A stretch of DNA of 64,000 bases from Amycolatopsis pretoriensis. GTDB lineage: Bacteria > Actinomycetota > Actinomycetes > Mycobacteriales > Pseudonocardiaceae. Below the pieces are notes generated by a model. It searched no databases, had not been told where the DNA came from, and was given only the letters and a program-made list of their open reading frames with translations. The stretch covers positions 124,001-188,000 of the forward strand of contig NZ_FNUJ01000010.1 in the NCBI RefSeq assembly GCF_900107925.1, given 5' to 3'. The position numbers and the translations under genes were made by a program. This document shows, piece by piece, positions 28,425 through 36,913 of this stretch. The number at the start of each line of letters is the position of its first letter. Position 1 is the stretch's first letter.

Positions 28425-29692
28425 GACTCGCCCCCAATCGCTCTCATCGGTTGTTCCAGCGCCTCGGCGTCGAAGGCGTTCTGGACGTGGGAAAGCGCCG
28501 ACATCAGCGTCGACGAGGTGATCCGGTCGGCGTGGCGGCGTTCCACCACGCGGTGCAGCGGCAGCGACCCGAGCTCCGACCAGCCGAGCCGGCCCGCCGG
28601 GTCGAGGAAGCTGCGCGCCTGCCCGGCGTTGTCCGGGTGCAGGCAGTACGGGACGTCGAGCAGGCCGCGCTTGAACGCGACGACGATCGCGCGGCCGAGG
28701 TCGGCGTGGCTGTTCAGCACGGCGTCGACGAGCGCGTACGCCTCGCGGTAGACCTGGTTGTCCGGCTCCACCACGGCCTTTTCGGTGACCGCCCGTGCCG
28801 CCGCGCCCGCGTGCTCCAGCGCCGAGACGTTCTCGGCGACGGTCGGGATCCGGTGCGCCTCCGCGGTCGTCTTGACGATCAGCCGTTCCGACCCGGTCGT
28901 CACGGCCAGCTCGGCCGCCCGGCCGAGCAGGCTCCGGGCGCCGTCCGACGTCCGCGGGAACAGGCCCATGTAGGCGTAGATCACGACGTGCCAGGTGGCG
29001 TCGGGCAGCAGCTCGGCGCACAGCCGGCGCAGCGCGGACACCGCCTCCTGGTCCTGCGCCATGCTCGTCTGCTGCGCGTAGCTCACCGAGATGCTGCGAA
29101 CACCCTTGCGGTAGAAGAACAACGCCTCCAGCACCGAGAGCGCCACCAGCTCGCTCGGCGGGCACAGCTGGCCCATCATGCAGCCGCCGAAGGTCTCCAG
29201 GTGCGGGCGACCGCCCGGGTGCTCGGCGTCCAAGAGCAGGTCGCAGCAGTGGGCCCAGTTGCGCACGGACTCGTCCAGCGGCGTGCGGCTGTAGGGCAGG
29301 CAGTAGGAGACCGGGCCGCCCTCGGTGGCGTGCAGGCCGGCGGCGATCATGGCGCGGAAGATGTCCGCCGGCCGCGCCGACCCGTGACGCACCTGCACCG
29401 GGAACTCCGGTCCCTCGAGACCGTCGAGCATCGCGCGGGTGACCCCCGGCGGGTGGTTGACGATCGGGTAGCCGTTGAGCGCGATCCCGTTGCGCAGCGC
29501 GTGCGCGACGGAAGCGGTGTCGCAGACGCGGGTGTAGCTGTCGAGCGTCACCGTGCCGACGGTCGCCGCGGCCGCGTTCCTGGTCGCGGCCAGCCCGGCC
29601 CGCATGACGGCCGGGTCCGCGAACCCCATGCGGGGCTGCACGACGAGCTCGCCGGCGGCGTGCCGTCGCGCGACGAACTCTTCGAAGCTCAT
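28421..29692 (-). CDS. Glutamate mutase (methylaspartate mutase) large subunit E
   Basis: A 423-residue homologue of the epsilon (catalytic barrel) subunit of coenzyme B12-dependent glutamate mutase, one of the VinH/VinI pair in the vicenistatin cluster. Recognisable stretches include NGYPIVNHPP, the arginine/glutamate-rich active-site strands around TFGGCMMGQLCPP, and ISVSYAQQTSMAQDQEA. With the S subunit it rearranges L-glutamate to (2S,3S)-3-methylaspartate, the precursor of the 3-aminoisobutyrate starter. ATG 29692 has GGAGG just upstream. It lies 34 bp after the S subunit and is coupled by GTGA overlap to the P450. Slightly shorter than clostridial E subunits (about 480 residues). Confidence 0.93.
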   Translation of the reverse strand: MSFEEFVARRHAAGELVVQPRMGFADPAVMRAGLAATRNAAAATVGTVTLDSYTRVCDTASVAHALRNGIALNGYPIVNHPPGVTRAMLDGLEGPEFPVQVRHGSARPADIFRAMIAAGLHATEGGPVSYCLPYSRTPLDESVRNWAHCCDLLLDAEHPGGRPHLETFGGCMMGQLCPPSELVALSVLEALFFYRKGVRSISVSYAQQTSMAQDQEAVSALRRLCAELLPDATWHVVIYAYMGLFPRTSDGARSLLGRAAELAVTTGSERLIVKTTAEAHRIPTVAENVSALEHAGAAARAVTEKAVVEPDNQVYREAYALVDAVLNSHADLGRAIVVAFKRGLLDVPYCLHPDNAGQARSFLDPAGRLGWSELGSLPLHRVVERRHADRITSSTLMSALSHVQNAFDAEALEQPMRAIGGES

Positions 29693-29726
29693 GCCGCCTC
29701 CGCGGGGAAGAGCACGTCGGCGGTGC

Positions 29727-30203
29727 TCACGCCTCCACCTGGGTCACGCCCGCCGACAGCGTCGCGGCGAATCGGCGGAAGGATCCCGCGCCCTGCTGGT
29801 CGTCGAAGACCGCGTCGAACCCGGCGAGCAGCAGCTGCGCGGTCTCCTCCGCGGTCAGCGCCCCGCCGACGCCGAGCTTGCCGCCGATCACCACCGGCAG
29901 CGCGCGCAGCTCCGGAAGAGCGCGGATCCGCTGGATCACGCGCAGGCCGTCCTGGTGGCCGTGGCCGTTGACGCTGCTCAGCACGAGCATCGCCGGCCGG
30001 CGGCTCAGGCACTCCGACTCCAGCAGCTCGTCCGGCACGCAGGCGCCGAGGTTCACGACGTCGAAGCCGAGCTCGCCGACGAGCAGCTGGAGGTAGACGA
30101 GGTTCCAGGTGTGGGAGTCCGACGCCATGCTGCTGACGATCACCGTCCGCCGCGGCGGTTCGGTGACGATCCCGGTCCCGTAGGCACGCAGTTCTTCCGT
30201 CAT
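29727..30203 (-). CDS. Glutamate mutase small subunit S (cobalamin-binding)
   Basis: A 158-residue B12-binding domain protein. The cobalamin loop reads SDSHTWN (His31 as lower ligand) where clostridial enzymes have DxHxxG, so the Gly is replaced by Asn. The later SxL and GG elements appear as VLSSVNG and IGGKLGVGG. It partners the E subunit encoded next to make 3-methylaspartate. ATG 30203 overlaps the decarboxylase stop as ATGA. The Asn variant may be normal for actinomycete relatives, so I do not take it as inactivating. Confidence 0.92.
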   Translation of the reverse strand: MTEELRAYGTGIVTEPPRRTVIVSSMASDSHTWNLVYLQLLVGELGFDVVNLGACVPDELLESECLSRRPAMLVLSSVNGHGHQDGLRVIQRIRALPELRALPVVIGGKLGVGGALTAEETAQLLLAGFDAVFDDQQGAGSFRRFAATLSAGVTQVEA

Positions 30204-31408
30204 GGGGAAACCTCGTAGACTCGCTGGTAGTCCAACCGCGACACCGAGACGACGTCGTCGCCGCGCACCACGACCTCCACCGGCGTGGGCCGGCCGAGGA
30301 AGCTGATCAGGCTCGCGGTGACGCCGTAGGCGCCGACGTTCGGCACGGTGACGACGTCGCCGGAAGCCAGCTCGGGCAGCTTCGCCGCCTTGGCGAGCGA
30401 GTCCCCGGGAGTACACAGTGGACCGACGAGGCTGCCGACCGCGTCACCGGTTTCCTCGACCCCGACGGCCGCCGGCAGCAGCCGGCCGATCCCGGAAAGG
30501 CCGCCGACGACGTTGATCCCGGCGTCGAGGACGACGAACCGGCTGCCGCGGCTTTCCTTGACGTTGACCACGCCCGCCAGCAGCGAACCGCAGCTGCCGG
30601 AGAGGTAGCGGCCCGATTCGCAGGCCAGTTCGATCCCGCCGTCACGCCACTCGGGCAGGTGCAGGTCGAGGAGCGTTTCGAGGCCCGAGCGCAGCTTCGG
30701 GTAGTCGGTGCGCGGGCCGGGCACCGCGTACGGCGAGGAGAAGCCGCCGCCGATGTCCAGGACCTCCAGGGGCAGGCCGACTTCGTCGCGCAGCCGCGCG
30801 GCCGAGGTGAGCACGAACTCGTACTCGCCGAGCAGCGCGTCCTCGTCCTGGGCGTTGCTCATGGTGAAGAAGTGCGCGCCGACGACCCGTGCGCCCGGCA
30901 CCGCCTTCAGCGCGGGCATGATCTCGGGCAGCGTCTCGGCGTCGATGCCGAACTGCGACGGGCGGCCCATCATCCGGATTCCGGTGCCACCGCTGCTCGC
31001 GGTCGTGTTGACGCGCAGCAACGCGGACGCGGTGACGCCGTGCTTTTCGGCGGCGGCACCGACGTGCTGGAGGTCGGTCAGCGACTCGACGGAGAACAGC
31101 CGGACGCCGGTGGCGATCGCGTACTCCAGCTCGGCGTTCGTCTTCCCCGGTCCGGTGTAGAGGATCCCGGCCGGGTCGAACCCGGCCTGGAGGGCGTTGG
31201 CCAGTTCGCCGGTCGAGCTGATCTCGGCGCGGCAACCGCCGCGGCGCAGCTCACGCGCGATTTCGGGGTGGGGGTTGGACTTCAGCGCGTAGAACAGCTG
31301 GAAGCCTTCGGGCAGCATGCCGAACAGCTGGTCGCGCGACTCGGCGACGACGTCGAGGTCGTAGACGTAGGCGGGCGTGCCGTATTCGGCGGCGAGGTCG
31401 CGGCTCAT
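30200..31408 (-). CDS. vinO: PLP-dependent decarboxylase, VinO-like (3-methylaspartyl-ACP decarboxylase)
   Basis: A 402-residue fold-type III decarboxylase related to diaminopimelate and ornithine decarboxylases. Lys43 in FYALKSNPHP is the PLP lysine, DIGGGFSSP and CESGRYL form the phosphate and C-terminal signature regions, and a late Cys in GPLCTPGDS matches the catalytic Cys of the family. In the vicenistatin pathway VinO removes the alpha-carboxylate of 3-methylaspartate while it is bound to the discrete ACP VinL, giving the 3-aminoisobutyryl thioester. Its position between the mutase and the VinM-like enzyme supports that role over lysine synthesis. It overlaps both neighbours by four bases (ATGA). 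Confidence 0.9.
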   Translation of the reverse strand: MSRDLAAEYGTPAYVYDLDVVAESRDQLFGMLPEGFQLFYALKSNPHPEIARELRRGGCRAEISSTGELANALQAGFDPAGILYTGPGKTNAELEYAIATGVRLFSVESLTDLQHVGAAAEKHGVTASALLRVNTTASSGGTGIRMMGRPSQFGIDAETLPEIMPALKAVPGARVVGAHFFTMSNAQDEDALLGEYEFVLTSAARLRDEVGLPLEVLDIGGGFSSPYAVPGPRTDYPKLRSGLETLLDLHLPEWRDGGIELACESGRYLSGSCGSLLAGVVNVKESRGSRFVVLDAGINVVGGLSGIGRLLPAAVGVEETGDAVGSLVGPLCTPGDSLAKAAKLPELASGDVVTVPNVGAYGVTASLISFLGRPTPVEVVVRGDDVVSVSRLDYQRVYEVSP

Positions 31409-32853
31409 TTGCGGGCGCCTTCCACGAGCAGGGCGAGTTCCTTGGTGGCGTTCTTCCCGTGCGCCGTGAGCGGGAACTCTTCGACGACGTGGCACAGCGA
31501 CGGGACCTTCTGCGGCTCGAGGCGCTTGGCCAGCTCGCGCAGCACGGTCGTCGGCGGCAGGTCGGTCTCGACGCAGATGGCGAGGTCCCGCGTCTCGCTC
31601 GGCGGGATCGCCCCCGCCGCGCGGACGCCGGGGATGTCCATCGCGGCGGCTTCGATTTCCAAAGTGGACATCCGGATGCCCTTGCGCTTGAACATGTCGT
31701 CGCGGCGGCCCTCGAAGTAGAGGTAGCCGTCGGCGTCGAGGCGGCCGTAGTCACCGGTGTGCAGGCGCGGCTCGCCGGTGGTCTCGTCGCGGCGGAACGC
31801 GCGGGCCGAGATCTCGGGCGCCCGCCAGTAGCCGGGCATGACGTGCGGGCCGGCGGCGACGATCTCACCGATGTCCCCGGCGGGCAGCTCGGTCCCGTCG
31901 GCGGCGAGGATCAGCACGGAGGTGCCCGGCAGCGGCAGCCCGGACGAACCGGGGCGCTCGGTGTCCTCGTCGGGGGGCATGATCGTGATGCGTTTGCATT
32001 CGGTCTGGCCGAACTGGCGGACGACCTTGACCCCGGGGAACGCGTTGCGGAGCTGCGCGATGGTGGTGTCGGGCAGAGCCGCGCCGGTGTTGGTGAACAG
32101 GCGCACGGGCGCGGCCGGTTCGTCGTCCCGCGCGGCGAGGGTGGCGATCATGGTGGCCAGCGACGGGACGATCGGCACGACGGTGGCGCCGACCTCACGC
32201 ATCCGCTGCAGCAGCCGCAGGTCCGCTTCGGCGTCGGCGAGCACGATCTCGCTGCGGCCGAGCGTGCTCAGGAGAACCTTGTAGAGGCCGTAGTCCCAGG
32301 ACATCGGGAACCGGCAGAAGACGACGTCGTCGGAGCGGTAGCCGAGGACCTCCTGGATGGCGCGGGAGGCGAAGGTGACCTGGCGGTGCGGCCCGATCAC
32401 GCCCTTGGGGGCGGCGGTGCTGCCGGAGGTGTAGACCAGGACGGCGATGTCGTCCTCGGTTGTATTGGCGGCTTCGGCTTTGTGGCCCAGCGTTTCCTGT
32501 ACTTCCGTCCAAAAGGGACCGAAGTTCTCCGGCGTCAGCACGAGAACGGGTTCGGCGTTGGCCACGACGGAGTCGAAGTGGAACTTCTTCATCGCCGGGT
32601 TGATCGGCACGAAAACCGCACCACGGCGGGAAGTCCCGTAGAAGAGCGCGACGAGCGCCCGATCGGTGGGCAGCTGCACGACAACGCGATCGGCGGGCGC
32701 GACCCCCCGGCGGGCGAGCACCACGGCGACGGCGTGGCTCCACGCCTCGAGCTCACCGTAGGTCCAGGCACCGGCACGGTCCCGGACGGCCGACGCCCCG
32801 GCCGCATCGGCCGCCGCGGCATCGAGCAGAGAATGGACCAGAGAATCGTTCAC
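31405..32853 (-). CDS. vinM: Stand-alone adenylating enzyme, VinM-like (adds the protecting amino acid)
   Basis: A 482-residue AMP-forming ligase. The A3 phosphate loop YTSGSTAAPK is at 141-150, Asp187 in SWDYGLYKVL aligns with the amino-group-binding Asp of amino-acid adenylation domains, and a C-terminal catalytic Lys lies in GKNATKEL. In vicenistatin biosynthesis VinM attaches L-alanine to the amino group of the ACP-bound starter, protecting it during chain extension. Identity of the added amino acid is inference. Start GTG 32853 has GGAG eight bases upstream; the nearby GTG at 32862 overlaps that ribosome site. It heads a coupled operon with the decarboxylase, mutase and P450 genes and has the strongest double-box promoter in the window. 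Confidence 0.88.
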   Translation of the reverse strand: MNDSLVHSLLDAAAADAAGASAVRDRAGAWTYGELEAWSHAVAVVLARRGVAPADRVVVQLPTDRALVALFYGTSRRGAVFVPINPAMKKFHFDSVVANAEPVLVLTPENFGPFWTEVQETLGHKAEAANTTEDDIAVLVYTSGSTAAPKGVIGPHRQVTFASRAIQEVLGYRSDDVVFCRFPMSWDYGLYKVLLSTLGRSEIVLADAEADLRLLQRMREVGATVVPIVPSLATMIATLAARDDEPAAPVRLFTNTGAALPDTTIAQLRNAFPGVKVVRQFGQTECKRITIMPPDEDTERPGSSGLPLPGTSVLILAADGTELPAGDIGEIVAAGPHVMPGYWRAPEISARAFRRDETTGEPRLHTGDYGRLDADGYLYFEGRRDDMFKRKGIRMSTLEIEAAAMDIPGVRAAGAIPPSETRDLAICVETDLPPTTVLRELAKRLEPQKVPSLCHVVEEFPLTAHGKNATKELALLVEGARK

Positions 32854-32921
32854 GACTGCCACTCCGTAGGACTCGAAGGATGACCGGGCCGGCGTGGAAG
32901 ACACACCTGGAGACCTACGGA

Positions 32922-32968
32922 AAGCTATCCGCGCCGACCTGCGGATCCACACCCCTAACGGCCCCTAA
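32922..32968 (-). promoter_or_regulatory. Predicted double-box LAL promoter of the vinM operon
   Basis: On the minus strand the 17-bp direct repeat TTAGGGGCCGTTAGGGG (32968-32952) is followed by exactly 24 bases and TAGCTT (32927-32922), about 69 bases before the vinM start. The same 17-bp element, spacing and hexamer recur at 42864-42818. The heptamers begin 10 bp apart, one helical turn. Confidence 0.65.
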
Positions 32969-33010
32969 CCCCCGCCCACCGGGGCCACCCGGCCCCCGCC
33001 CCGGAAACGC

Positions 33011-33057
33011 ATGAACGACTCGTTCATCGCGTCCGATGCGATGAACGAGTCGTTCAT
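33011..33057. repeat. 47-bp double palindrome between vinN and vinM
   Basis: Two 17-bp palindromes, ATGAACGACTCGTTCAT (33011-33027) and the same with a central G (33041-33057), are separated by 13 bases that are themselves nearly palindromic. The whole forms one nearly perfect 47-bp inverted repeat. It lies 58 bp downstream of the vinN stop on the minus strand, so it could terminate that gene, or it may be a dispersed repeat. Confidence 0.7.
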
Positions 33058-33114
33058 GACCTCCGCCCGCGACCCGGCCGCCGATCCCCGGGCACGCCAA
33101 AGCGGCAGACCGCG

Positions 33115-34584
33115 TCAGGCGACTGGCGCCAGAATCTCCGCCGCCCGGGCCGCCAAGGTCTTTCGGTCGATCTTGCGGTTCGAGTTCAGCGGGAACTCCG
33201 CCACGTGCCGGTAGTGCCGCGGGATGACCCCCTCCGGTAGCACCGCCCGCAGCGCGCGCACCATCTCCAGCACCGGCCGCTCGCCGCCGGTGTAGAACAC
33301 GAACAGCTCCGTCCCCGCGTCGCCCGCCACGCCCAGCGCCACCGCGTCCTGGATGCCGCAGTCGCGCAGGGCGTGCTCGACCTCCGTCAGCTCGATGCGC
33401 CAGCCCAGCACCTGCACCTGGGAATCGAGCCGCCCCAGGTACGCCAGCCCGTCGGGCAGCCGCCGCACGCGATCCCCCGTGCGGTAGAAGCGCTTGCCGT
33501 CGCGCTCCAGGAACCGGCCCTTTTCGTCGGCCGGGTCGAGGTAGCCCGGCGTCATCTGCGGACCCGCGATGCAGAGCTCGCCCTCGTCCGGATCGTCACC
33601 CAGCAGGACGTGGTCGTGGCCCGCGTGCACCTCGCCGATCGGCACCACTCCGTTGATCGCCACCTGCGGCGTCGAGACGTCGTCCCAGCGGTAGCCCGAC
33701 ACCGTGATGGTCAGCTCGGTGGGCCCGTACAGGTTCTCGATCAGGGACGACGACGCCGCGGCCCGCCAGTCCGCCGTGTCGCGGACCGTCAGCGCCTCGC
33801 CCGCGAAGAAGCTCCACCGCAGCCCGGGCAGGGCACCCGGGGTCAGGCCGCCGGTGCGGCGGACCAGGTCGATCGCGCTCGGCGTGGAGAACCACACCGT
33901 GAGCCCGCGCTCGGCCGCGAACCGCGGCAGGTTGCGGTACGCCCCGCCCGGCAGCACCACCGCCGGCGCCCCCGCGCCCCACGCGCAGAACAGGTCGAAC
34001 ATCGCGCAGTCGAAGTTCAGGTCGAACGTCTGCGAGAAGACGTCGTCCGGGGTGAAGTCGTACCGGGCGTCGAGCAGGCCGAAGTAGTGCTCGACCGCCG
34101 CGTGCCCGATCCGGACGCCCTTGGGCCGCCCGGTCGAACCCGACGTGAACAGCACGTACGCGGTATCCGACGAAGGCGCCAGCGGGGCCGTCAAAGCCTG
34201 CGAAGCCGCGGTCGAGCCGAGCACCGGAACGCCCTCCGGCGCCACCGCGCGACCCCGCTCGTCCGCGACGAGCACGTCGATGCCGGCCGCCGAGACCATC
34301 TGGGCGGTCCGCGCCGCGGGGAAGTCCGGACGCAGCGGGACGATCGTCGCGCCGGCGTACAGCCCGGCCAGGATCCCCGCGTACGCCGTGACCCCCTTGC
34401 CCGCTAGGACCCCTACGGTGCGGGCGCCGGCTTCTGCCAGCGCACCGCCCCAGAGGAGGGCCAGGTCGTTCAGCCGCTCGTAGGTCAGTACCTCGTCGCC
34501 CACGTGGACGGCCACGCCGCCGCCGGAACGTTCGAGGCCGCGCAGGAACCGCGTGTGCAGCCCGCTGGTGAGACCGGTGTCCAT
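33115..34584 (-). CDS. vinN: Stand-alone adenylating enzyme, VinN-like (activates the beta-amino acid starter)
   Basis: A 489-residue AMP-forming ligase. The A3 loop FTSGSTGRPKG is at 146-156, FDLNFDCAMFDLF holds Asp192 at the amino-group-binding position, YRTGDR is the A7 motif, and NRKIDRKTL carries the C-terminal Lys. VinN and its relatives adenylate a beta-amino acid (3-methylaspartate in vicenistatin) and load it on a discrete ACP. Given the mutase and decarboxylase genes here, 3-methylaspartate is the likely substrate. ATG 34584 has GGAGG upstream. It is divergent from the ACP gene it should serve. The VinM/VinN split follows similarity of layout and could in principle be reversed. Confidence 0.87.
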   Translation of the reverse strand: MDTGLTSGLHTRFLRGLERSGGGVAVHVGDEVLTYERLNDLALLWGGALAEAGARTVGVLAGKGVTAYAGILAGLYAGATIVPLRPDFPAARTAQMVSAAGIDVLVADERGRAVAPEGVPVLGSTAASQALTAPLAPSSDTAYVLFTSGSTGRPKGVRIGHAAVEHYFGLLDARYDFTPDDVFSQTFDLNFDCAMFDLFCAWGAGAPAVVLPGGAYRNLPRFAAERGLTVWFSTPSAIDLVRRTGGLTPGALPGLRWSFFAGEALTVRDTADWRAAASSSLIENLYGPTELTITVSGYRWDDVSTPQVAINGVVPIGEVHAGHDHVLLGDDPDEGELCIAGPQMTPGYLDPADEKGRFLERDGKRFYRTGDRVRRLPDGLAYLGRLDSQVQVLGWRIELTEVEHALRDCGIQDAVALGVAGDAGTELFVFYTGGERPVLEMVRALRAVLPEGVIPRHYRHVAEFPLNSNRKIDRKTLAARAAEILAPVA

Positions 34585-34652
34585 CGTGATCCTCCGCGTG
34601 AATAGGGGTGCCGATGCGTCGATCCGGGACGGAGACGCGCGGTAGAGTCCAA

Positions 34653-34673
34653 AACCGAACCGGGCGGTCGGTT
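34653..34673. promoter_or_regulatory. Inverted repeat in the vinN-vinL divergent promoter region
   Basis: AACCGA (34653-34658) and TCGGTT (34668-34673) flank a 9-base GC-rich spacer, resembling TetR-family operators. It lies midway in the 128-bp region between divergent vinN and vinL. TAGAGT (34643-34648) and TAGATC (34683-34688) are candidate -10 boxes for vinL. No TetR gene is in the window. Confidence 0.3.
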
Positions 34674-34712
34674 TCCTCTCGGTAGATCCCAACCTAGCGA
34701 TCCGGAGTAGCC

Positions 34713-34958
34713 ATGTGGGACAGCACTTTTGACGAGACGCTTCGCACGTTCCTCCCCTTCCTGCCCGCCGAGGAGGCACTGACCGAAGAGACCCCGCTCC
34801 GCGAGTACGGGCTGGACTCGCTCGCCACCGTGGAGCTGCTCTCCGTGCTGGAGCAGAGCTACAACGTGCGGTTCGAGGACGACGCCCTGAACCTGGAGAC
34901 CTTCGAGAACCCCGGCCGGCTGTGGACCACGCTGTCCGCGCTGCAGCCCGCTAGCTGA
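34713..34958 (+). CDS. vinL: Discrete acyl carrier protein, VinL-like
   Basis: An 81-residue ACP with the phosphopantetheine site GLDSL (Ser36), strongly acidic around the helices, of normal length. In the vicenistatin pathway VinL carries the starter through loading (VinN), decarboxylation (VinO), aminoacyl capping (VinM) and transfer to the PKS (VinK). It is the only starter gene on the plus strand, divergent from vinN, and its end overlaps the convergent vinK stop by 8 bases. ATG 34713 follows CCGGAG at good spacing. Confidence 0.92.
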   Translation: MWDSTFDETLRTFLPFLPAEEALTEETPLREYGLDSLATVELLSVLEQSYNVRFEDDALNLETFENPGRLWTTLSALQPAS

Positions 34959-35910
34959 CCCGCGACGGTCCTGCGCCCCGGCGGCGGGGCTGCAGGGCCA
35001 TGCGCGGGTTGACCGTCACGACCTCGAACCGGCTCGTGGTGACGCGGACGCGCCCGAACAGCGTGTCCGGTCCGGCCACCCAGAGCTTGCCCACGCCGAG
35101 CTCGGCCAGCGACGTCACGACGTCCGGCCAGCGCAGCGGCTTCACGATGCTGTCGAGCAGCATCGTGCGGACCTGCTCGCCGGTGCGCAGGACCTCGCCG
35201 TCCTGGTCGGCCACGATCGGCAGCAGCGGGTCGTGGAAGGTCAGGTCGCCGATCACCTCGTCCTCCGCCTTGCGACGCAGCGCGCCGAACGCGCGCGAGT
35301 GCAACGGCGGGCGCATCGTGTAGAGCGACAGCCCGCCCATGCTCCGCACCGTCTGCTTGAGCCAGTCGAGGTTCTTTTCGCGCAGAGAGACCATGTAGAA
35401 GTCGTGATCGATGTAGCACGAGATGTCGAACCACTCGCCCCGGCCGTCCAGTTCGGACAGTGCGTCCGTGAGCTTCTCCTCCGAGGTGCGGACGAACGAG
35501 TGCGTCACGACGTCGGTGTACTCGGTCGCGAAGAATTCGGTGAGGCAGCGGGCGAGCTCCGCGGTCATCCACACCGCGTCCGGGAAGGTGAGGGAACCGG
35601 AGTAGACGCTGGCGGGCTTCTCACCGAAGCTCGGCCCGGCGCAGCAGTCGGGGCTCATCCCGTGCTCCTGCTCGGCCCATTCGGCCAGCGCGACGCAGGT
35701 GAGCATGAAGCCGACCTGGGCGTACTCGGAGTAGTCGCCCTCGGTCTCGCGGAAGCGGTCGATCAGCGAGTAGCCCAGCCGGTCGTTCGCCTCCGCGATC
35801 AGCCGTCGGGCGAAGGGGTTGATGAGCAGGAACTTGCCGAAGTCGGCGAAGCGGCACGGGCTCATGCCGGGGAAGACGACCGCCGACCCCGGCCGGATGG
35901 CCTCATCCAT
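34951..35910 (-). CDS. vinK: Discrete acyltransferase, VinK-like (starter transfer to PKS loading ACP)
   Basis: A 319-residue malonyl-CoA-acyltransferase-fold protein. VVFPGMSP is the first strand and glycine loop, AGPSFGEKPA holds the nucleophile (Ser94, in place of GHSxGE), and RPPLHSRAF holds the catalytic His. VinK moves the dipeptidyl starter from the discrete ACP to the loading ACP of the first PKS. Lack of a loading AT in PKS A agrees with this. ATG 35910 lies inside the 3' end of vinJ (8-bp overlap), so the two are coupled. It ends inside the convergent ACP gene. Confidence 0.9.
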   Translation of the reverse strand: MDEAIRPGSAVVFPGMSPCRFADFGKFLLINPFARRLIAEANDRLGYSLIDRFRETEGDYSEYAQVGFMLTCVALAEWAEQEHGMSPDCCAGPSFGEKPASVYSGSLTFPDAVWMTAELARCLTEFFATEYTDVVTHSFVRTSEEKLTDALSELDGRGEWFDISCYIDHDFYMVSLREKNLDWLKQTVRSMGGLSLYTMRPPLHSRAFGALRRKAEDEVIGDLTFHDPLLPIVADQDGEVLRTGEQVRTMLLDSIVKPLRWPDVVTSLAELGVGKLWVAGPDTLFGRVRVTTSRFEVVTVNPRMALQPRRRGAGPSRVS

Positions 35911-36859
35911 GGCTGACGACCTCTCGTGCGGTGGCCCGGTGCCCGGGCGTGGTGGGGTGGACGTCCTGCAGGAAGCCCAGCAGGACTTCGCGGAACCGCT
36001 CGGGCTCCTCGAGGTGCGGGACGTGGCTGGAGTCTTCGAAGATCTCCCAGCGCACGTCGTGGATCCGGTCGAAGTACGGCTGGACCGTCACGGGCGTGGC
36101 CTCGTCGTGGCGCCCGGTCACGAGCAGGGTCGGCGCTTCGATGTCGTCCAGGTGGTCGATCACCGAGTAGTCCTTGAGCGTGCCGGTGACCGTGAACTCG
36201 CTCGGGCCGTTCATCGTCGCGTAGACGGTGTTGTCGTCGGCCATCTCCATGAACGACGCCAGGTAGTCGGCGGGCCACGGCAGTACGCGGCAGACGTGCC
36301 GGTCGTAGAACGCGCGCATCAGCTCGAAGTACTCCGGCGCGTCGGTGGTGCCGTCGGCCTCGTGCTTGCGCAGCGCGGCGTCCACGCCGGGCGGGAGCTG
36401 CGCGCGCAGCACGTCCATCTCCTGGCGCCACAGCGGGTACGACGCCGGCGAGTCGGCGATCACCAGCCCGCGCAGGCCCTCCGGCCGCTGCGCCGCGTGC
36501 CGCGCGACGACCAGGCCGCCCCACGACTGTCCGAACAGGACGTAGTTGTCCTCGACGCCCAGCTGGTGCACCAGGTTGTCCAGCTCGTCGCCGAACAGCT
36601 CCGGGGTCCAGAAGTCCGCACCCTTGCCCGGCAGCCGCGTCGAACCGCCGCTGCCCAGCTGGTCGTAGTGCACCACCGGGTACCCGTGCTCGGCGAGCGA
36701 GCAGAGGTTCAGCAGGTAGTCGTGCGTGCTCCCCGGACCGCCGTGCACCACGACGACGGCCGGCAGCTCGCTCCCGGCGGCTCCGGTGACCCGGTACCAG
36801 GTGCGGTACCCGCCGAAGGGAACCCAGCCCTTCACGATGGGTGCCACGGCCATGCTCAT
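35903..36859 (-). CDS. vinJ: Proline iminopeptidase-like aminopeptidase, VinJ-like (removes the protecting residue)
   Basis: A 318-residue alpha/beta hydrolase of the S33 aminopeptidase family. HGGPGSTHDYL is the oxyanion-hole motif (residues 39-49), GQSWGG holds the nucleophile (Ser112), GRHDEATP near 260 supplies the Asp, and SSHVPHLEEP the His. VinJ cleaves the terminal alanyl group from the finished linear chain so the freed amine can close the lactam. Two possible starts exist: ATG 36859, only 3 bases after GAGG, and ATG 36853, nine bases after it, which may be the true one. First gene of a vinJ-vinK pair with its own heptamer promoter. Confidence 0.9.
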   Translation of the reverse strand: MSMAVAPIVKGWVPFGGYRTWYRVTGAAGSELPAVVVVHGGPGSTHDYLLNLCSLAEHGYPVVHYDQLGSGGSTRLPGKGADFWTPELFGDELDNLVHQLGVEDNYVLFGQSWGGLVVARHAAQRPEGLRGLVIADSPASYPLWRQEMDVLRAQLPPGVDAALRKHEADGTTDAPEYFELMRAFYDRHVCRVLPWPADYLASFMEMADDNTVYATMNGPSEFTVTGTLKDYSVIDHLDDIEAPTLLVTGRHDEATPVTVQPYFDRIHDVRWEIFEDSSHVPHLEEPERFREVLLGFLQDVHPTTPGHRATAREVVSHG

Positions 36860-36913
36860 TCACCTCGTCCGTTTCCCTCGCGTCCGGCTTCTGCGCGGCC
36901 GGAACCACCTTCA

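Noticed and set aside
27082..28437. Upstream extension of the PKS A frame
   Set aside because: It overlaps the P450 gene in the wrong frame; the loading ACP begins right after ATG 27081, which has GGAG upstream.
33011..33057. CRISPR-like repeat unit
   Set aside because: Only two units with a palindromic spacer, no further repeats and no cas genes.
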